Positions 22,882 to 31,140 of a stretch of 64,000 bases of DNA are shown here, piece after piece; the stretch's first letter is position 1, and each line of letters begins with the position of its first letter. The notes below the pieces were generated by a model, which saw nothing but the letters and a program-made list of their open reading frames with translations, did no database searches and was not told where the DNA came from. The translations under genes were made by a program, and so were the position numbers. This stretch comes from Pseudomonas sp. efr-133-TYG-5 (GTDB taxonomy: Bacteria; Pseudomonadota; Gammaproteobacteria; Pseudomonadales; Pseudomonadaceae), in contig NZ_JARVSM010000010.1 in assembly GCF_030209175.1 (NCBI RefSeq), positions 1 to 64,000 on the forward strand. Direction: 5' to 3'.

Positions 22882-24144
22882 TCAGGCTTCGCTCAGGCGC
22901 AGGACAAAGCCGCCCGTGCCGGTACTGCCGGCCACCAGCAGTTTTCCGTCCGGCTGGATCAGCAGCGCCTCGGCCATGCTGTCGCCTTCGCCGATTGCAA
23001 ACTGTGCCCAACCCTGGCTGTTGAAGGATTTATCCAGTTCGCCGGTCTGCTCGAACCGCGCCAGGCTCAGGCTCGCCGATTCGTCGAGCGGATCAAGGCA
23101 GGCGCCGGCGACCAGCAGCTTGCCGCTGGCATCGAACTGGGCGGTGTGGAGCAGCGTCGGCTGATTGTTCAGCAGCACGCGCAGCGGCTGGCCGGCGTTG
23201 AACTCGAGGTCCGGAGCGCCGTTGGCGGTGTGGCCGAACAGCAGACCGGTGAGGGGCGGGAGGTAGTTCAGGCCGACGGCGACGATACGGCCATCGGCGC
23301 GCTGCAGCAGTTGCGTTTGCGTGGCCGTGGTCACGTTGATCAGCTGAAAACCGCCACGACCGAAGGAGGCGTCGAGGCTGCCGTCATCGTTGCAACGCAC
23401 CAACAGGCTGGCATGGGCCGAGGGGCCCCGCAGCCTGCCGGAGCCGAGCCATTTGCCGTCGGCTTGCACCCGCAGTTGTTCGATCAGTGTCGAACCGACT
23501 TCATGCTCAGGATGGCGCAGGGCAATATGGCCCTTGCCATTGAGTGTGGTATCCAGGCTGCCATCCGCCTTGAGGCGGTAGATCATGGCGGTCGTGCCGC
23601 CAGACGAATTGTGATTGGCCATTACCAGCAGGCCGCCGCCGGGCAATTCGATGCTGCTGCTGTTGCTGTTGCTGGCGCCCTGCGCAGCCTGTGTCGGGGC
23701 GAGGCTGGCGGCGCCCGACGGCAGGTCGGGCATCTCTTTCAGAATGACTTTGCCGCTGTCGCCGAACAGCAGTTTCGGACTGCCCGAGGGATTGTAGAGG
23801 GCCAGCGCGGAGTATCCGGAGCCGGTCGTGCCGGTCACCAGAATGTCGCCGGATTGCAGCACGGTAATGCCCAGGGCGAAGGAAAATTCCGCTGGGCCGA
23901 ACTTGTCGACGACAAATCCGTTGTTGCCAAACGTCGTGTCCGTGACCCCTTGGGCGTTGAAGCGGGTGATCCAGTACCCCGGCGGGTCTATTTCCTCGTA
24001 GTTGCCCACGGCATAAGTCAGGCCGCTGGCGGCGACGGCGAGCGCTCGGGTCGCGGCAACGCTGCCGCCGGGAAAGCTGATGTGTTTGATCCCCCCTTCG
24101 GCAAATGACGTATCGAGAGAAACGCGGCCTTTGGCTGCACTCAT
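22882..24144 (-). CDS. Delta-60 repeat protein (first of a pair)
   Basis: 420 aa, paralogue of the following gene with the same delta-60 repeat chain (FNAQGVTDTTFGNNGFV, PSGSPKLLFGDSGKVIL, ADGSLDTTLNGKGHI, DDGSLDASFGRGGFQ, QTGELDKSFNSQGWA). No signal sequence or catalytic motif is visible. The ATG at 24144 has an AGGAG site 7 bp upstream. The promoter region contains the lux-box-like palindrome centred 91 bp upstream and a TCTAAT -10-like box. The pair is inserted between the crotonase gene and pykA, which I recall as adjacent in PAO1. Confidence 0.82.
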   Translation of the reverse strand: MSAAKGRVSLDTSFAEGGIKHISFPGGSVAATRALAVAASGLTYAVGNYEEIDPPGYWITRFNAQGVTDTTFGNNGFVVDKFGPAEFSFALGITVLQSGDILVTGTTGSGYSALALYNPSGSPKLLFGDSGKVILKEMPDLPSGAASLAPTQAAQGASNSNSSSIELPGGGLLVMANHNSSGGTTAMIYRLKADGSLDTTLNGKGHIALRHPEHEVGSTLIEQLRVQADGKWLGSGRLRGPSAHASLLVRCNDDGSLDASFGRGGFQLINVTTATQTQLLQRADGRIVAVGLNYLPPLTGLLFGHTANGAPDLEFNAGQPLRVLLNNQPTLLHTAQFDASGKLLVAGACLDPLDESASLSLARFEQTGELDKSFNSQGWAQFAIGEGDSMAEALLIQPDGKLLVAGSTGTGGFVLRLSEA

Positions 24145-24225
24145 GGTGTTCTCCTGGAAAGCTGAACATCGCGTCGAGCGCGATTGACGGGAGAGCTCAT
24201 TAGAGGTGCGTTGCCAGGGGTGGGC

Positions 24226-24245
24226 TACTGTCAGAACTGACAGTT
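24226..24245. promoter_or_regulatory. Lux-box-like operator, site 2 (delta-60 pair)
   Basis: TACTGTCAGAACTGACAGTT has a 16-bp core CTGTCAGAACTGACAG that is palindromic except for the central AA. On the minus strand TCTAAT (24199-24204; five of six -10 matches) lies 34 bp from its centre. This places the operator near -43, the position expected for a LuxR-type activator overlapping -35. Confidence 0.8.
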
Positions 24246-24262
24246 GTTTAGATCGTGTGGGC

Positions 24263-24300
24263 ATAAAAAAACCCTGCCGTTATGAGCGGCAGGGTTTTTT
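24263..24300 (-). terminator. Bidirectional-looking terminator after pykA
   Basis: ACCCTGCCG (24271-24279) and CGGCAGGGT (24287-24295) form a 9-bp stem flanked by an A-run on the left and a T-run on the right. It lies 15 bp beyond the pykA stop codon and insulates pykA from the delta-60 gene promoter. Confidence 0.88.
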
Positions 24301-24314
24301 CATACAGCGATTAC

Positions 24315-25766
24315 TCAGACCTGTGGGTCGCCCACGTGCAGGATCTTCATGCCGTTGGTGCCACCGGTGGTGTGGTAGCTGTCGCCCTTGGTCAGGATGA
24401 CCCAGTCGCCTTTTTCCACCACGCCGCGCTTGACCAGCTCGTCGATGGCTTTCTGGCTGACTTCGTTCGGTGCCAGCGAGGCCGGGTCGAACGGAACGGT
24501 GTACACGCCACGGAACATCGCCGCGCGGGCCTGCGCTTCACGGTGCGGGGTGAAGCAGTAGATCGGCACCGACGAACGGATACGCGACATGATCAGCGGG
24601 GTGTAGCCGCTTTCGGTCAGCGCGATGATCGCCTTGACGCCCGGGAAGTGGTTGGCGGTGTACATGGTCGCCAGCGCGATGCTTTCGTCGCAGCGCTCGA
24701 ATTCCTTGCCGATGCGGTGGCTGGAGGTCTTGCTGGTCGGGTGCTTTTCGGCGCCGACGCAGATGCGCGCCATGGCCTGCACGGCTTCCAGTGGATACAG
24801 GCCGGCGGCGGATTCGGCCGAGAGCATCACGGCGTCGGTGTAGTCGAGCACGGCGTTGGCTACGTCGGAGACTTCGGCGCGGGTCGGCATCGGGTTCTGG
24901 ATCATCGACTCCATCATCTGGGTCGCGACGATCACTGCCTTGTTGTGGCGGCGTGCGTGCAGAATGATTTTCTTCTGGATGCCCACCAGCTCGGCGTCGC
25001 CGATTTCCACGCCGAGGTCACCACGGGCCACCATCACGGCGTCGGACGCCTTGATCAGGCCGTCGAGGGTTTCGTCATCGGCGACGGCTTCGGCGCGTTC
25101 GATCTTCGCTACCAGCCAGGCCGTACCGCCGGCTTCGTCGCGCAGTTGCCGGGCGTATTCCATGTCGGCGGCGTCACGCGGGAAGGACACCGCGAGGTAG
25201 TCGACTTCCATTTCCGCGGCGAGCTTGATGTCGGCCTTGTCTTTTTCAGTCAGGGCCGGAGCGGTCAGGCCGCCACCGCGACGGTTGATGCCTTTGTGGT
25301 CGGACAGCGGGCCGCCGATGGTCACCACGCAATGCAGTTCAGTGGCGGTGGCGGTTTCGACGCGCATGACCACGCGGCCGTCGTCGAGCAGCAGCTCGTC
25401 GCCCACGCCGCAGTCCTTGACCAGATCCGGGTAGTCGATGCCGACCACTTGCTGGTTGCCTTCGGTCAGCGGATGGCTGGTGGAGAAGGTGAACGTGTCA
25501 CCGATCTTCAGCTCGATGCGCTTGTTGGCGAATTTGGCGATACGGATTTTCGGGCCTTGCAGGTCACCGAGCAGGGCGACGAAGCGGCCGTGCTTGGCCG
25601 CGAGGTCACGCACCAGTTTCGCGCGAGCCTTGTGCTCGTCGGGGGTGCCGTGGGAGAAGTTCAGACGGGCGACGTCCAGACCAGCCAGAATCAGCTGTTC
25701 GAGAACTTCCGGCGAGTTACTGGCCGGGCCAAGGGTAGCGACGATTTTGGTACGACGGACGGACAT
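24315..25766 (-). CDS. pykA: Pyruvate kinase
   Basis: 483 aa cytosolic glycolytic enzyme converting phosphoenolpyruvate and ADP to pyruvate and ATP. Signatures: N-terminal RRTKIVATLGPAS, NFSHG, the active-site region AWLVAKIERAEAV, the substrate-binding MVARGDLGVEIG, and the C-terminal regulatory domain ending ...WVILTKGDSYHTTGGTNGMKILHVG. The start is the ATG at 25766 with GAGGAG upstream; the open frame continues 20 codons further without support. Length and sequence fit the PykA (type II) enzyme, PA4329 by synteny. Confidence 0.95.
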   Translation of the reverse strand: MSVRRTKIVATLGPASNSPEVLEQLILAGLDVARLNFSHGTPDEHKARAKLVRDLAAKHGRFVALLGDLQGPKIRIAKFANKRIELKIGDTFTFSTSHPLTEGNQQVVGIDYPDLVKDCGVGDELLLDDGRVVMRVETATATELHCVVTIGGPLSDHKGINRRGGGLTAPALTEKDKADIKLAAEMEVDYLAVSFPRDAADMEYARQLRDEAGGTAWLVAKIERAEAVADDETLDGLIKASDAVMVARGDLGVEIGDAELVGIQKKIILHARRHNKAVIVATQMMESMIQNPMPTRAEVSDVANAVLDYTDAVMLSAESAAGLYPLEAVQAMARICVGAEKHPTSKTSSHRIGKEFERCDESIALATMYTANHFPGVKAIIALTESGYTPLIMSRIRSSVPIYCFTPHREAQARAAMFRGVYTVPFDPASLAPNEVSQKAIDELVKRGVVEKGDWVILTKGDSYHTTGGTNGMKILHVGDPQV

Positions 25767-25937
25767 GCAAAGACTCCTCAGGTTCAAGCGCCAGCGAAGG
25801 CTACTATGCTCTTGGGGTGTAGTCATTGTTCGTTTGCACTACTTATCGTTTTCTTTATTGAACGTGACAATCGGCGCAAACGCTTCTGAAGATTTTTCAT
25901 CACGGGTCGATACAGAGCACAAGACAGGAGAACCCCC

Positions 25938-26324
25938 ATGCGATTCGTGCCCATTGCCGCCCTTGCCCTCGCTGTTGTCAGCGTCACGGGCTGCACCCGT
26001 TGGTCGATGAACCATCATTTGAATAACGCCTACAGCGCCTATGACCGTGGCAATTGCGAGCAGGTGATGCTCGAGCTGTCCAAGGTCGAGCGCGCCAGCC
26101 GCGCGCGTCCTTATGTGTGGCCGGAAGTGTCGATGATGCGCGGCCAGTGCCTGGAACGGCAGAAAATGTTTGTCGACGCGGCGCAGACCTACCAGTTCAT
26201 CATCGCCTCGTACCCCAACAGCGAATACGCCTACCGCGCCCGCGCCCGCCTGGAAACCCTGCAGAGCCTGGGCCATTACCCAGCGCGCAGTGCCGCCGCC
26301 GTGGTGCGCCCCACCCGGTTCTGA
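25938..26324 (+). CDS. Small TPR-like lipoprotein
   Basis: 128 aa. Signal peptide with lipobox VTGC (lipidated Cys19). The mature part has one or two tetratricopeptide-like helical hairpins (NHHLNNAYSAYDRGNCEQVMLELSKVERAS; GQCLERQKMFVDAAQTYQFIIASYPNSEYAYRARARLETLQ). It is probably outer-membrane anchored and engaged in protein-protein contacts. An AGGAGA ribosome site precedes the ATG. Divergent from pykA. By synteny it corresponds to one of the small proteins near PA4325-PA4326. Confidence 0.82.
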   Translation: MRFVPIAALALAVVSVTGCTRWSMNHHLNNAYSAYDRGNCEQVMLELSKVERASRARPYVWPEVSMMRGQCLERQKMFVDAAQTYQFIIASYPNSEYAYRARARLETLQSLGHYPARSAAAVVRPTRF

Positions 26325-26552
26325 TGACAGTTGTCATACAAAATCTGGCTGACTGTACAGGTTGAGCTATAGTCGAAAGACACCGGTTCAGACCCTGAGT
26401 CTAGACTGGCGCAACACCTGCGACTGGCAGTGGTAGACGTGACGGCGTGGTTGTGACCGGCACACCGGAAGCGGGGAGAGCGTGCCTGCCGGACAGGCGC
26501 GTTCCGAAGCACAGTGTGGCTCCGCCAGGAGCCCGGCAAGGCGATACTGCGC

Positions 26553-26912
26553 ATGTTTACCAACCGTCGGATCGAACGGCACCAATTGCCGTATTTTCTG
26601 CGAGTGTTCAACAGCGTCACCGACAAACCCATCGGTTTTCTGGGCAATGTGTCCGCCGACGGGCTGATGCTGATCAGTCAGTTGCCGGTCATGATCGGCG
26701 CGCAATTCAGCCTGCGCCTGAAGATTCCCGACAGCGATGGCTGCCAGCAGGTGATTGACCTCAGCGCTAGTTGTCTGTGGTGCCACGAGGACGCGACCCC
26801 CCTGCATTACGACGCCGGCTTCAGCCTGCACCAGGCGCCGCCGGAATATGCGCAACTGGTCGAAGCGTTGAAGCAATATTTCAGCTTCCAGCCGTTGCCC
26901 GCGTCGGCCTGA
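26553..26912 (+). CDS. PilZ-domain cyclic-di-GMP receptor protein
   Basis: 119 aa made almost entirely of one PilZ domain. The c-di-GMP-binding signature is present: RRIER (R5-R9, RxxxR) and GNVSADGLM (N32-x-S34-x2-G37, [D/N]xSxxG). It probably binds c-di-GMP and reports it to an unknown partner. It lies about 7 kb from the SadC-like cyclase. The ATG at 26553 is chosen because the PilZ N-terminal strand begins there; the longer frame from 26514 starts inside non-coding sequence. I recall PAO1 PA4324 at this position as a PilZ protein. Confidence 0.85.
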   Translation: MFTNRRIERHQLPYFLRVFNSVTDKPIGFLGNVSADGLMLISQLPVMIGAQFSLRLKIPDSDGCQQVIDLSASCLWCHEDATPLHYDAGFSLHQAPPEYAQLVEALKQYFSFQPLPASA

Positions 26913-26922
26913 ACCGCACACG

Positions 26923-26970
26923 CAAAAAGATCGCCGCCTGCGGCAGCGCCTGCAGGCGGCGATCTTTGTT
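26923..26970. terminator. Bidirectional terminator between PilZ and DUF6124 genes
   Basis: AAAGATCGCCGCCTGC (left arm) and GCAGGCGGCGATCTTT (right arm) form a 16-bp perfect stem with a short GC loop. A-rich and T-rich flanks allow termination of both convergent genes. Confidence 0.9.
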
Positions 26971-26972
26971 TG

Positions 26973-27353
26973 TTACGTGATTGCAATCGCCCGCTCGTTA
27001 TCCAGCACTTTCTCCGCCAGCAACAGGCCCATTTCGCTCAACTGATAGATCGCCATCGCCAGGTGTCGTGGCTTGTCGTCCAGGCTGTCGGCCAGGTCGA
27101 GCAGCAGAATGCTGACCGAGGAAAAGGTTTCGTAGGTCTGGATGGCGATGGCTTCGGGGTTGATGTCGGGGTCGACCATGAACATCTGCATGCCGCGATC
27201 CACGGAATTGCGCGATTCATTGACCAGCGGTCTGAGGTGTTCTTCGAGGGCTTTTTTTGCCGCTTGTTTGAGTCTGTCTTTATCCAACGGTGAAAGCGGC
27301 TCCGGCGTTTCGGCTGGATCGGTTTCGGGTGGATTCGGTGTCGGTTTGATCAT
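26973..27353 (-). CDS. DUF6124 family protein
   Basis: 126 aa. It begins MIKPTPNPPETDPAETPEPLSPLDKDRLKQAAKKALEEHL, the hallmark of DUF6124, a multi-copy family largely confined to Pseudomonas. A central NSVDRGMQMFMVDPDINPEAIAIQTYETFSSVSILLLDLAD region and a final LAMAIYQLSEMGLLLAEKVLDN helix follow. The family is small, soluble and has no known function. The ATG at 27353 is preferred; the frame is open up to 27482, but that part belongs to a structured leader with repeats. The stop codon is almost inside the shared terminator. Confidence 0.8.
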   Translation of the reverse strand: MIKPTPNPPETDPAETPEPLSPLDKDRLKQAAKKALEEHLRPLVNESRNSVDRGMQMFMVDPDINPEAIAIQTYETFSSVSILLLDLADSLDDKPRHLAMAIYQLSEMGLLLAEKVLDNERAIAIT

Positions 27354-27800
27354 GTTTTCGTACTCGTCGTTGGGGCCTTCACCCGGCTCGCGACTAAACG
27401 AAAGGGTGGCGGCTGTAAGCAGGTTAGTCGACCGGGAGTACGTAACCGGCGCGCCCTGGGGCGCCCTGCGAACAGCCACCATCGAGTGCGGGGATAGGGA
27501 ATACCCGACTGGATGACGCTTATGCGCAACGTACTGTAGACCCGGGCGACTAAACCCGGCCGCTGATTGGCAGCGACAGGGATCACGTTACGGGGCGCCA
27601 GCAAAGCGCACAAGCCGGCGGATTCTGAGGGATGTGTAGGCAATGGTGCAAGGCGGCGTGGCTGTCTCGGGATGGCTGACGGACGCATCTGATCCTTGCC
27701 GTGGGAAAGCTTACCGCTGGTCGGGACTGTCAGAACTGTCAGGTGTGGGCGAGGGTAGGTTGGCTTTCAATGGCGCAAGAGACCACCTGCGGAGTCTGCC
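27354..27800. other. Structured leader and promoter region, no gene
   Basis: This 447-bp gap lies between the DUF6124 gene (minus) and the Ig-like gene (plus). On the minus strand the leader contains GTTTAGTCGC twice (about 27391-27400 and 27547-27556), a related GGTCGACTAACC between them, and complementary arms GGTGGCTGT / ACAGCCGCC enclosing a GGGCGCC(C)...GGGCGC hairpin. This suggests a folded 5' RNA. The plus-strand half contains lux-box-like site 3. Confidence 0.5.
27725..27744. promoter_or_regulatory. Lux-box-like operator, site 3 (Ig-like gene)
   Basis: GACTGTCAGAACTGTCAGGT: the core CTGTCAGAACTGTCAG differs from site 2 at one base (T for A in the right arm). TTCAAT, a four-of-six -10 match, lies 34 bp downstream of the centre, the same spacing as at site 2. 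The gene's ATG is 66 bp from the centre. Confidence 0.7.
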
Positions 27801-30800
27801 ATGGACATGAACGACGGCGATGAACAAACCCGCTCTGCCAAGCTTTCGCCTGCAATGTCCGCTGCGCCGGAAAATGAAGTTCATACGTTGAAAACGTTGA
27901 CTGTCAAGCACTCGGGGCTCATGTGGGCGGATCTTGAAGTTGATTATTGGTGGAGTGGCAGCGGTGATCGATTTTATTGTGAGGCCAAGCGGTATAGGGT
28001 CATCAACGCCGGGGGCAACAAAGGCAACGTCGAGCTAGGATTTCATTCAGTCAGTGGCTGGGGTTGGAACGAACTGACCAATGACAACGCCATTCAGGAT
28101 GGACAATGGCACGCCATATCGGGAGGTGGGTCTGTTCCGGGTGACGCGACAACCGGGTACCTCAGTTTCAGGTACACCTGGGACTTCAGCGGCAATGATC
28201 CCAAGGAAGAGATTACAAAAGATGTAGCCTTTCAACTTTCTCCACCCGTAGTCAATCCGATTGGTGCAGTCACAAATCGAATTTTTGAAGTTTCGGGACT
28301 TGGCGTGGCGGGTGCTGTTTTAAATGTTTACAACGCTAACGGTTCAGAAGTCGGCGGTGCACATGTAAAGGATACGGGGTTGTGGGCGGTGGAGGTCGAA
28401 ATGCCCGAGCCGCTCACCGAGATGTCCATTTACGCCAGGCAGCAAGTCAATCATAACCAGTCGAATCCTTCGAATACCGAAGCCGTTACTTTGCTGTTCT
28501 CGACGATCACAGCGCCCGTAGAAAACGCGACAGTGCGTATCGAACAATTAGCCTTTTCCGGAACGTGCACCAGGAACGCCAATATCGGGGTGGTTCTCGC
28601 TGGGGATCACTACACACCCCTGAGCGAAGGCGGTGCAGTGCCCTCTGGCAACTGGTCGCGTGCTCTATTGCCAACGTTTATGTGGCCCTCCGATATCCTC
28701 GAGGTCAAGGCACAGTGGTCGCTGGGCGTGCACGGATATTCTGATATTCGCAAGTTCAAGGTCGAAAGCTTCCCGCTCATCGGCACCCCGGACACCAACC
28801 TCGAACACAACACCCCCCTGACGTTTACCGGCCGAGGCGGACGGCCCGGCGCTACGCTTTTCATTCGCCAGGACGCCAACGCCGGGACCGTCTACGGCTC
28901 GGCAGCGGTCACCAGCAACAACTGGAGCGTCATCGCCAACATTCCGCCCGGGCAGCATACCGTGGTGGCCGAACAGTCCATGGGCGGCGTCAAGTCCGGG
29001 GGCGGCTTGCCCCATACCTACCGGATCAAACCCCCGGCTATAAGGGAGGCAACCGCCAGAGTCGACGGCCAGAGCCATGTCACGTTTTCCGGCGTGGGCC
29101 ATCTCGGTGCGGAGGTCGACATCCATGTCACCGGCAACAGCACGCCGGTGGCGTCGGTAAAAGTCACCGGGGCCACCTGGTCGACCGTGGTGGCCGACTG
29201 GCTGCCTGCCAGCGCTGTGCTCATCGATTTTCGTCAGCGCGTTGCCGATAACGTCGGTGGCTGGATCTATTCGGATTGGGGCACACGGCTGTCGCTGGAC
29301 GTCCCCGTCCCCCCACCCACGCTGAGCGTTGAAGTCGGCGCCGACGGCAAGCCACGCTTCTTCGGCACCGGCAAACTCTGGCCGAATCAACCAGCCTCGC
29401 GAGTCGAAGTGCGCCTGAACAACACCAGCACACCCATCGTGCCGCCGGTGTCGGTCGGGGCGGGCGGCACCTGGTCGAGTGCGGCGACCGAAGCCTGGCT
29501 GCCGGGGCGCTACAACGTGGTGGCGCAGTTGACCTTCGAGGGCAAGACGTCGCTGTGGACCGACCCCATTGAAGTGAAAATCGCACCGCCGGCACCGACT
29601 ATCGACCCGGTCGCCGAGGACGGCCTGTCGCCGCTGTTCAGCGGCACCTGCCTGAGCGCGGCAACGGTCAGGCTGACGTTCAGCGATGCCGCGCAGACCG
29701 AGCATGATGCGACCGTCACCCAGACCACCTGGAGCTTCACGCGGCCGACGCCGTTCGCCGAGGGCGTGAGCCACGGCATCACGGCGATCCAGACCGTCGG
29801 CGGGCAAGCGTCGTTGCCGGCGACCCGGACGTTCACCGTGTGGCTGCCGATGCTCAAACCGACCATCAGCCAACCGCAGGACGGCGACGAAGTCGACAGC
29901 GACATCACCGTGCACGGCGGCAACGGCATGGCCGGTGCCGTGATGCAGGTGCGCGATGCGCAATTCCAGCGGCCCCTGGGGGAGCCGGAAATCCTCGCCG
30001 CCGATGGCGCCTGGGCGATCGAACTCAAGGGCCTGGAGATGCGTCCCTACACCATCGATGCCCAGCAGATTCGCCATGAACGGCCGTCGCCGCGCAGCGA
30101 TTATCGCGACTTCACGGTGGTGGTGCTGCCGCCGCAGTTCGAGCTGCCAACCCCCGGTGGCGATGTCCCGCGTACGGCGACGTTTGCCGGCAGCGGCCGG
30201 GTCAACGGCCGGGTGAGCGCATGGCTGGACGGGGACGACACGCCGTTGCTGGACAACGTGCTGATCGACGCTCAGGGCCGCTGGTCGGCAACGGTGACGT
30301 TGCCGGTCGGGAAAAAGACCTTGCGCGCCACGCAGACCTTCGGCGGCCAGACCTCGAAACCACAACAGCTGGAATTCAATGTGGTGCCGTCTGCGCCGGT
30401 GATCGAAAGCCCGACTGACGCCGAGCACGTCGGTGCGCAGTTGGTGGTATCGGGGTTCGGGTACCCCGGCGACACCATCACCGTGGCCCGCGGCGCCAAA
30501 CAATTGGGACGCACCCCGGTGCTGGCCGACCGCACCTGGTCGCTCAGCGCCGTGATGGTGCCGGCGGACGGCCCGTCCACCTTGAGCGCGGTGGCGTCGA
30601 GCGAGGGCTTCGCTTCCGCGGCCGCCGAGCGGGTGATCATGATCGGTCTGTTCCTGCCAAGCATCACCTCGCCCGCCGAGGGCCAGTGGCTGACGCCAGG
30701 CGTCGAATTCGCCGGCCAGGGCGCGCCGGGTACGGGCACCCTGGTCGCCTGGTACAGCCCCGATGAAATCTACGCCCGAGCGCTGCCGGTCACGGCGCAG

Positions 30801-30944
30801 GGCTGGGCCACGGCGGCGCTCTCAGACTTGCCGGAAGGTGGCCAGTGGGCGCGTTTTCAGCAGACGGTCAGCGGGGGCGCGGCGGTGCTTTCCGACTGGG
30901 CGCAGAGCCCGCGGTTCGAGGTGTTGCCGCAGGATCGCGAATGA
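27801..30944 (+). CDS. Ig-like multi-repeat protein, Tc-associated
   Basis: 1047 aa, no signal peptide or membrane anchor. A unique N-terminal domain of about 120 residues (LKTLTVKHSGLMWADLEVDYWWSGSGDRFYCEAKRYRV...) is followed by about nine tandem Ig-like beta-sandwich repeats of roughly 90 residues. Each has a GxG-HxGA-type turn and a V-x2-G-x-WS strand (VTGATWSTVV, VGAGGTWSSA, VTQTTWSFTR, IDAQGRWSATV, LADRTWSLSA). Such repeats occur in large adhesins, but there is no RTX or anchoring segment here. The gene has its own lux-box-like operator, is followed by a second one before TcA, and lies upstream of the TcA genes on the same strand. The first 900 bp are visibly less GC-rich than the rest. 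Confidence 0.75.
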   Translation: MDMNDGDEQTRSAKLSPAMSAAPENEVHTLKTLTVKHSGLMWADLEVDYWWSGSGDRFYCEAKRYRVINAGGNKGNVELGFHSVSGWGWNELTNDNAIQDGQWHAISGGGSVPGDATTGYLSFRYTWDFSGNDPKEEITKDVAFQLSPPVVNPIGAVTNRIFEVSGLGVAGAVLNVYNANGSEVGGAHVKDTGLWAVEVEMPEPLTEMSIYARQQVNHNQSNPSNTEAVTLLFSTITAPVENATVRIEQLAFSGTCTRNANIGVVLAGDHYTPLSEGGAVPSGNWSRALLPTFMWPSDILEVKAQWSLGVHGYSDIRKFKVESFPLIGTPDTNLEHNTPLTFTGRGGRPGATLFIRQDANAGTVYGSAAVTSNNWSVIANIPPGQHTVVAEQSMGGVKSGGGLPHTYRIKPPAIREATARVDGQSHVTFSGVGHLGAEVDIHVTGNSTPVASVKVTGATWSTVVADWLPASAVLIDFRQRVADNVGGWIYSDWGTRLSLDVPVPPPTLSVEVGADGKPRFFGTGKLWPNQPASRVEVRLNNTSTPIVPPVSVGAGGTWSSAATEAWLPGRYNVVAQLTFEGKTSLWTDPIEVKIAPPAPTIDPVAEDGLSPLFSGTCLSAATVRLTFSDAAQTEHDATVTQTTWSFTRPTPFAEGVSHGITAIQTVGGQASLPATRTFTVWLPMLKPTISQPQDGDEVDSDITVHGGNGMAGAVMQVRDAQFQRPLGEPEILAADGAWAIELKGLEMRPYTIDAQQIRHERPSPRSDYRDFTVVVLPPQFELPTPGGDVPRTATFAGSGRVNGRVSAWLDGDDTPLLDNVLIDAQGRWSATVTLPVGKKTLRATQTFGGQTSKPQQLEFNVVPSAPVIESPTDAEHVGAQLVVSGFGYPGDTITVARGAKQLGRTPVLADRTWSLSAVMVPADGPSTLSAVASSEGFASAAAERVIMIGLFLPSITSPAEGQWLTPGVEFAGQGAPGTGTLVAWYSPDEIYARALPVTAQGWATAALSDLPEGGQWARFQQTVSGGAAVLSDWAQSPRFEVLPQDRE

Positions 30945-31026
30945 GCCTGGGGCTGTCTGGCAGAGATCGCGGCCGCCGTTCGCTCGCCAGTGGCGACCGG
31001 CGCCACCACCGACGAACGGTGGCCAT

Positions 31027-31046
31027 ACCTGTCATATCTGACAGTA
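31027..31046. promoter_or_regulatory. Lux-box-like operator, site 4 (TcA operon)
   Basis: ACCTGTCATATCTGACAGTA: the core CTGTCATATCTGACAG has one mismatch to the site 1 core (T for G in the left arm). Its centre is 104 bp upstream of the TcA ATG at 31141. No strong -10 was identified. Confidence 0.7.
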
Positions 31047-31140
31047 GACGTCGACCATCGCAAAGCGCTGAATTAGCTGAACAGTATGAACCCCGAGGCC
31101 TGCACGGCTCGTGGCGCTCATCAGCCCAAGGAATGTCGCC

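Noticed and set aside
24144..24264. Upstream extension of the first delta-60 gene to 24264
   Set aside because: The extension would read through the lux-box-like operator and promoter; the ATG at 24144 has a good AGGAG site and matches the paralogue start.
26324..26337. Dyad ATGACA-GT-TGTCAT at the end of the lipoprotein gene, considered as a fifth lux-box-like operator
   Set aside because: Arm order and spacing differ from CTGTCA-N4-TGACAG, and it is about 220 bp from the next start codon.
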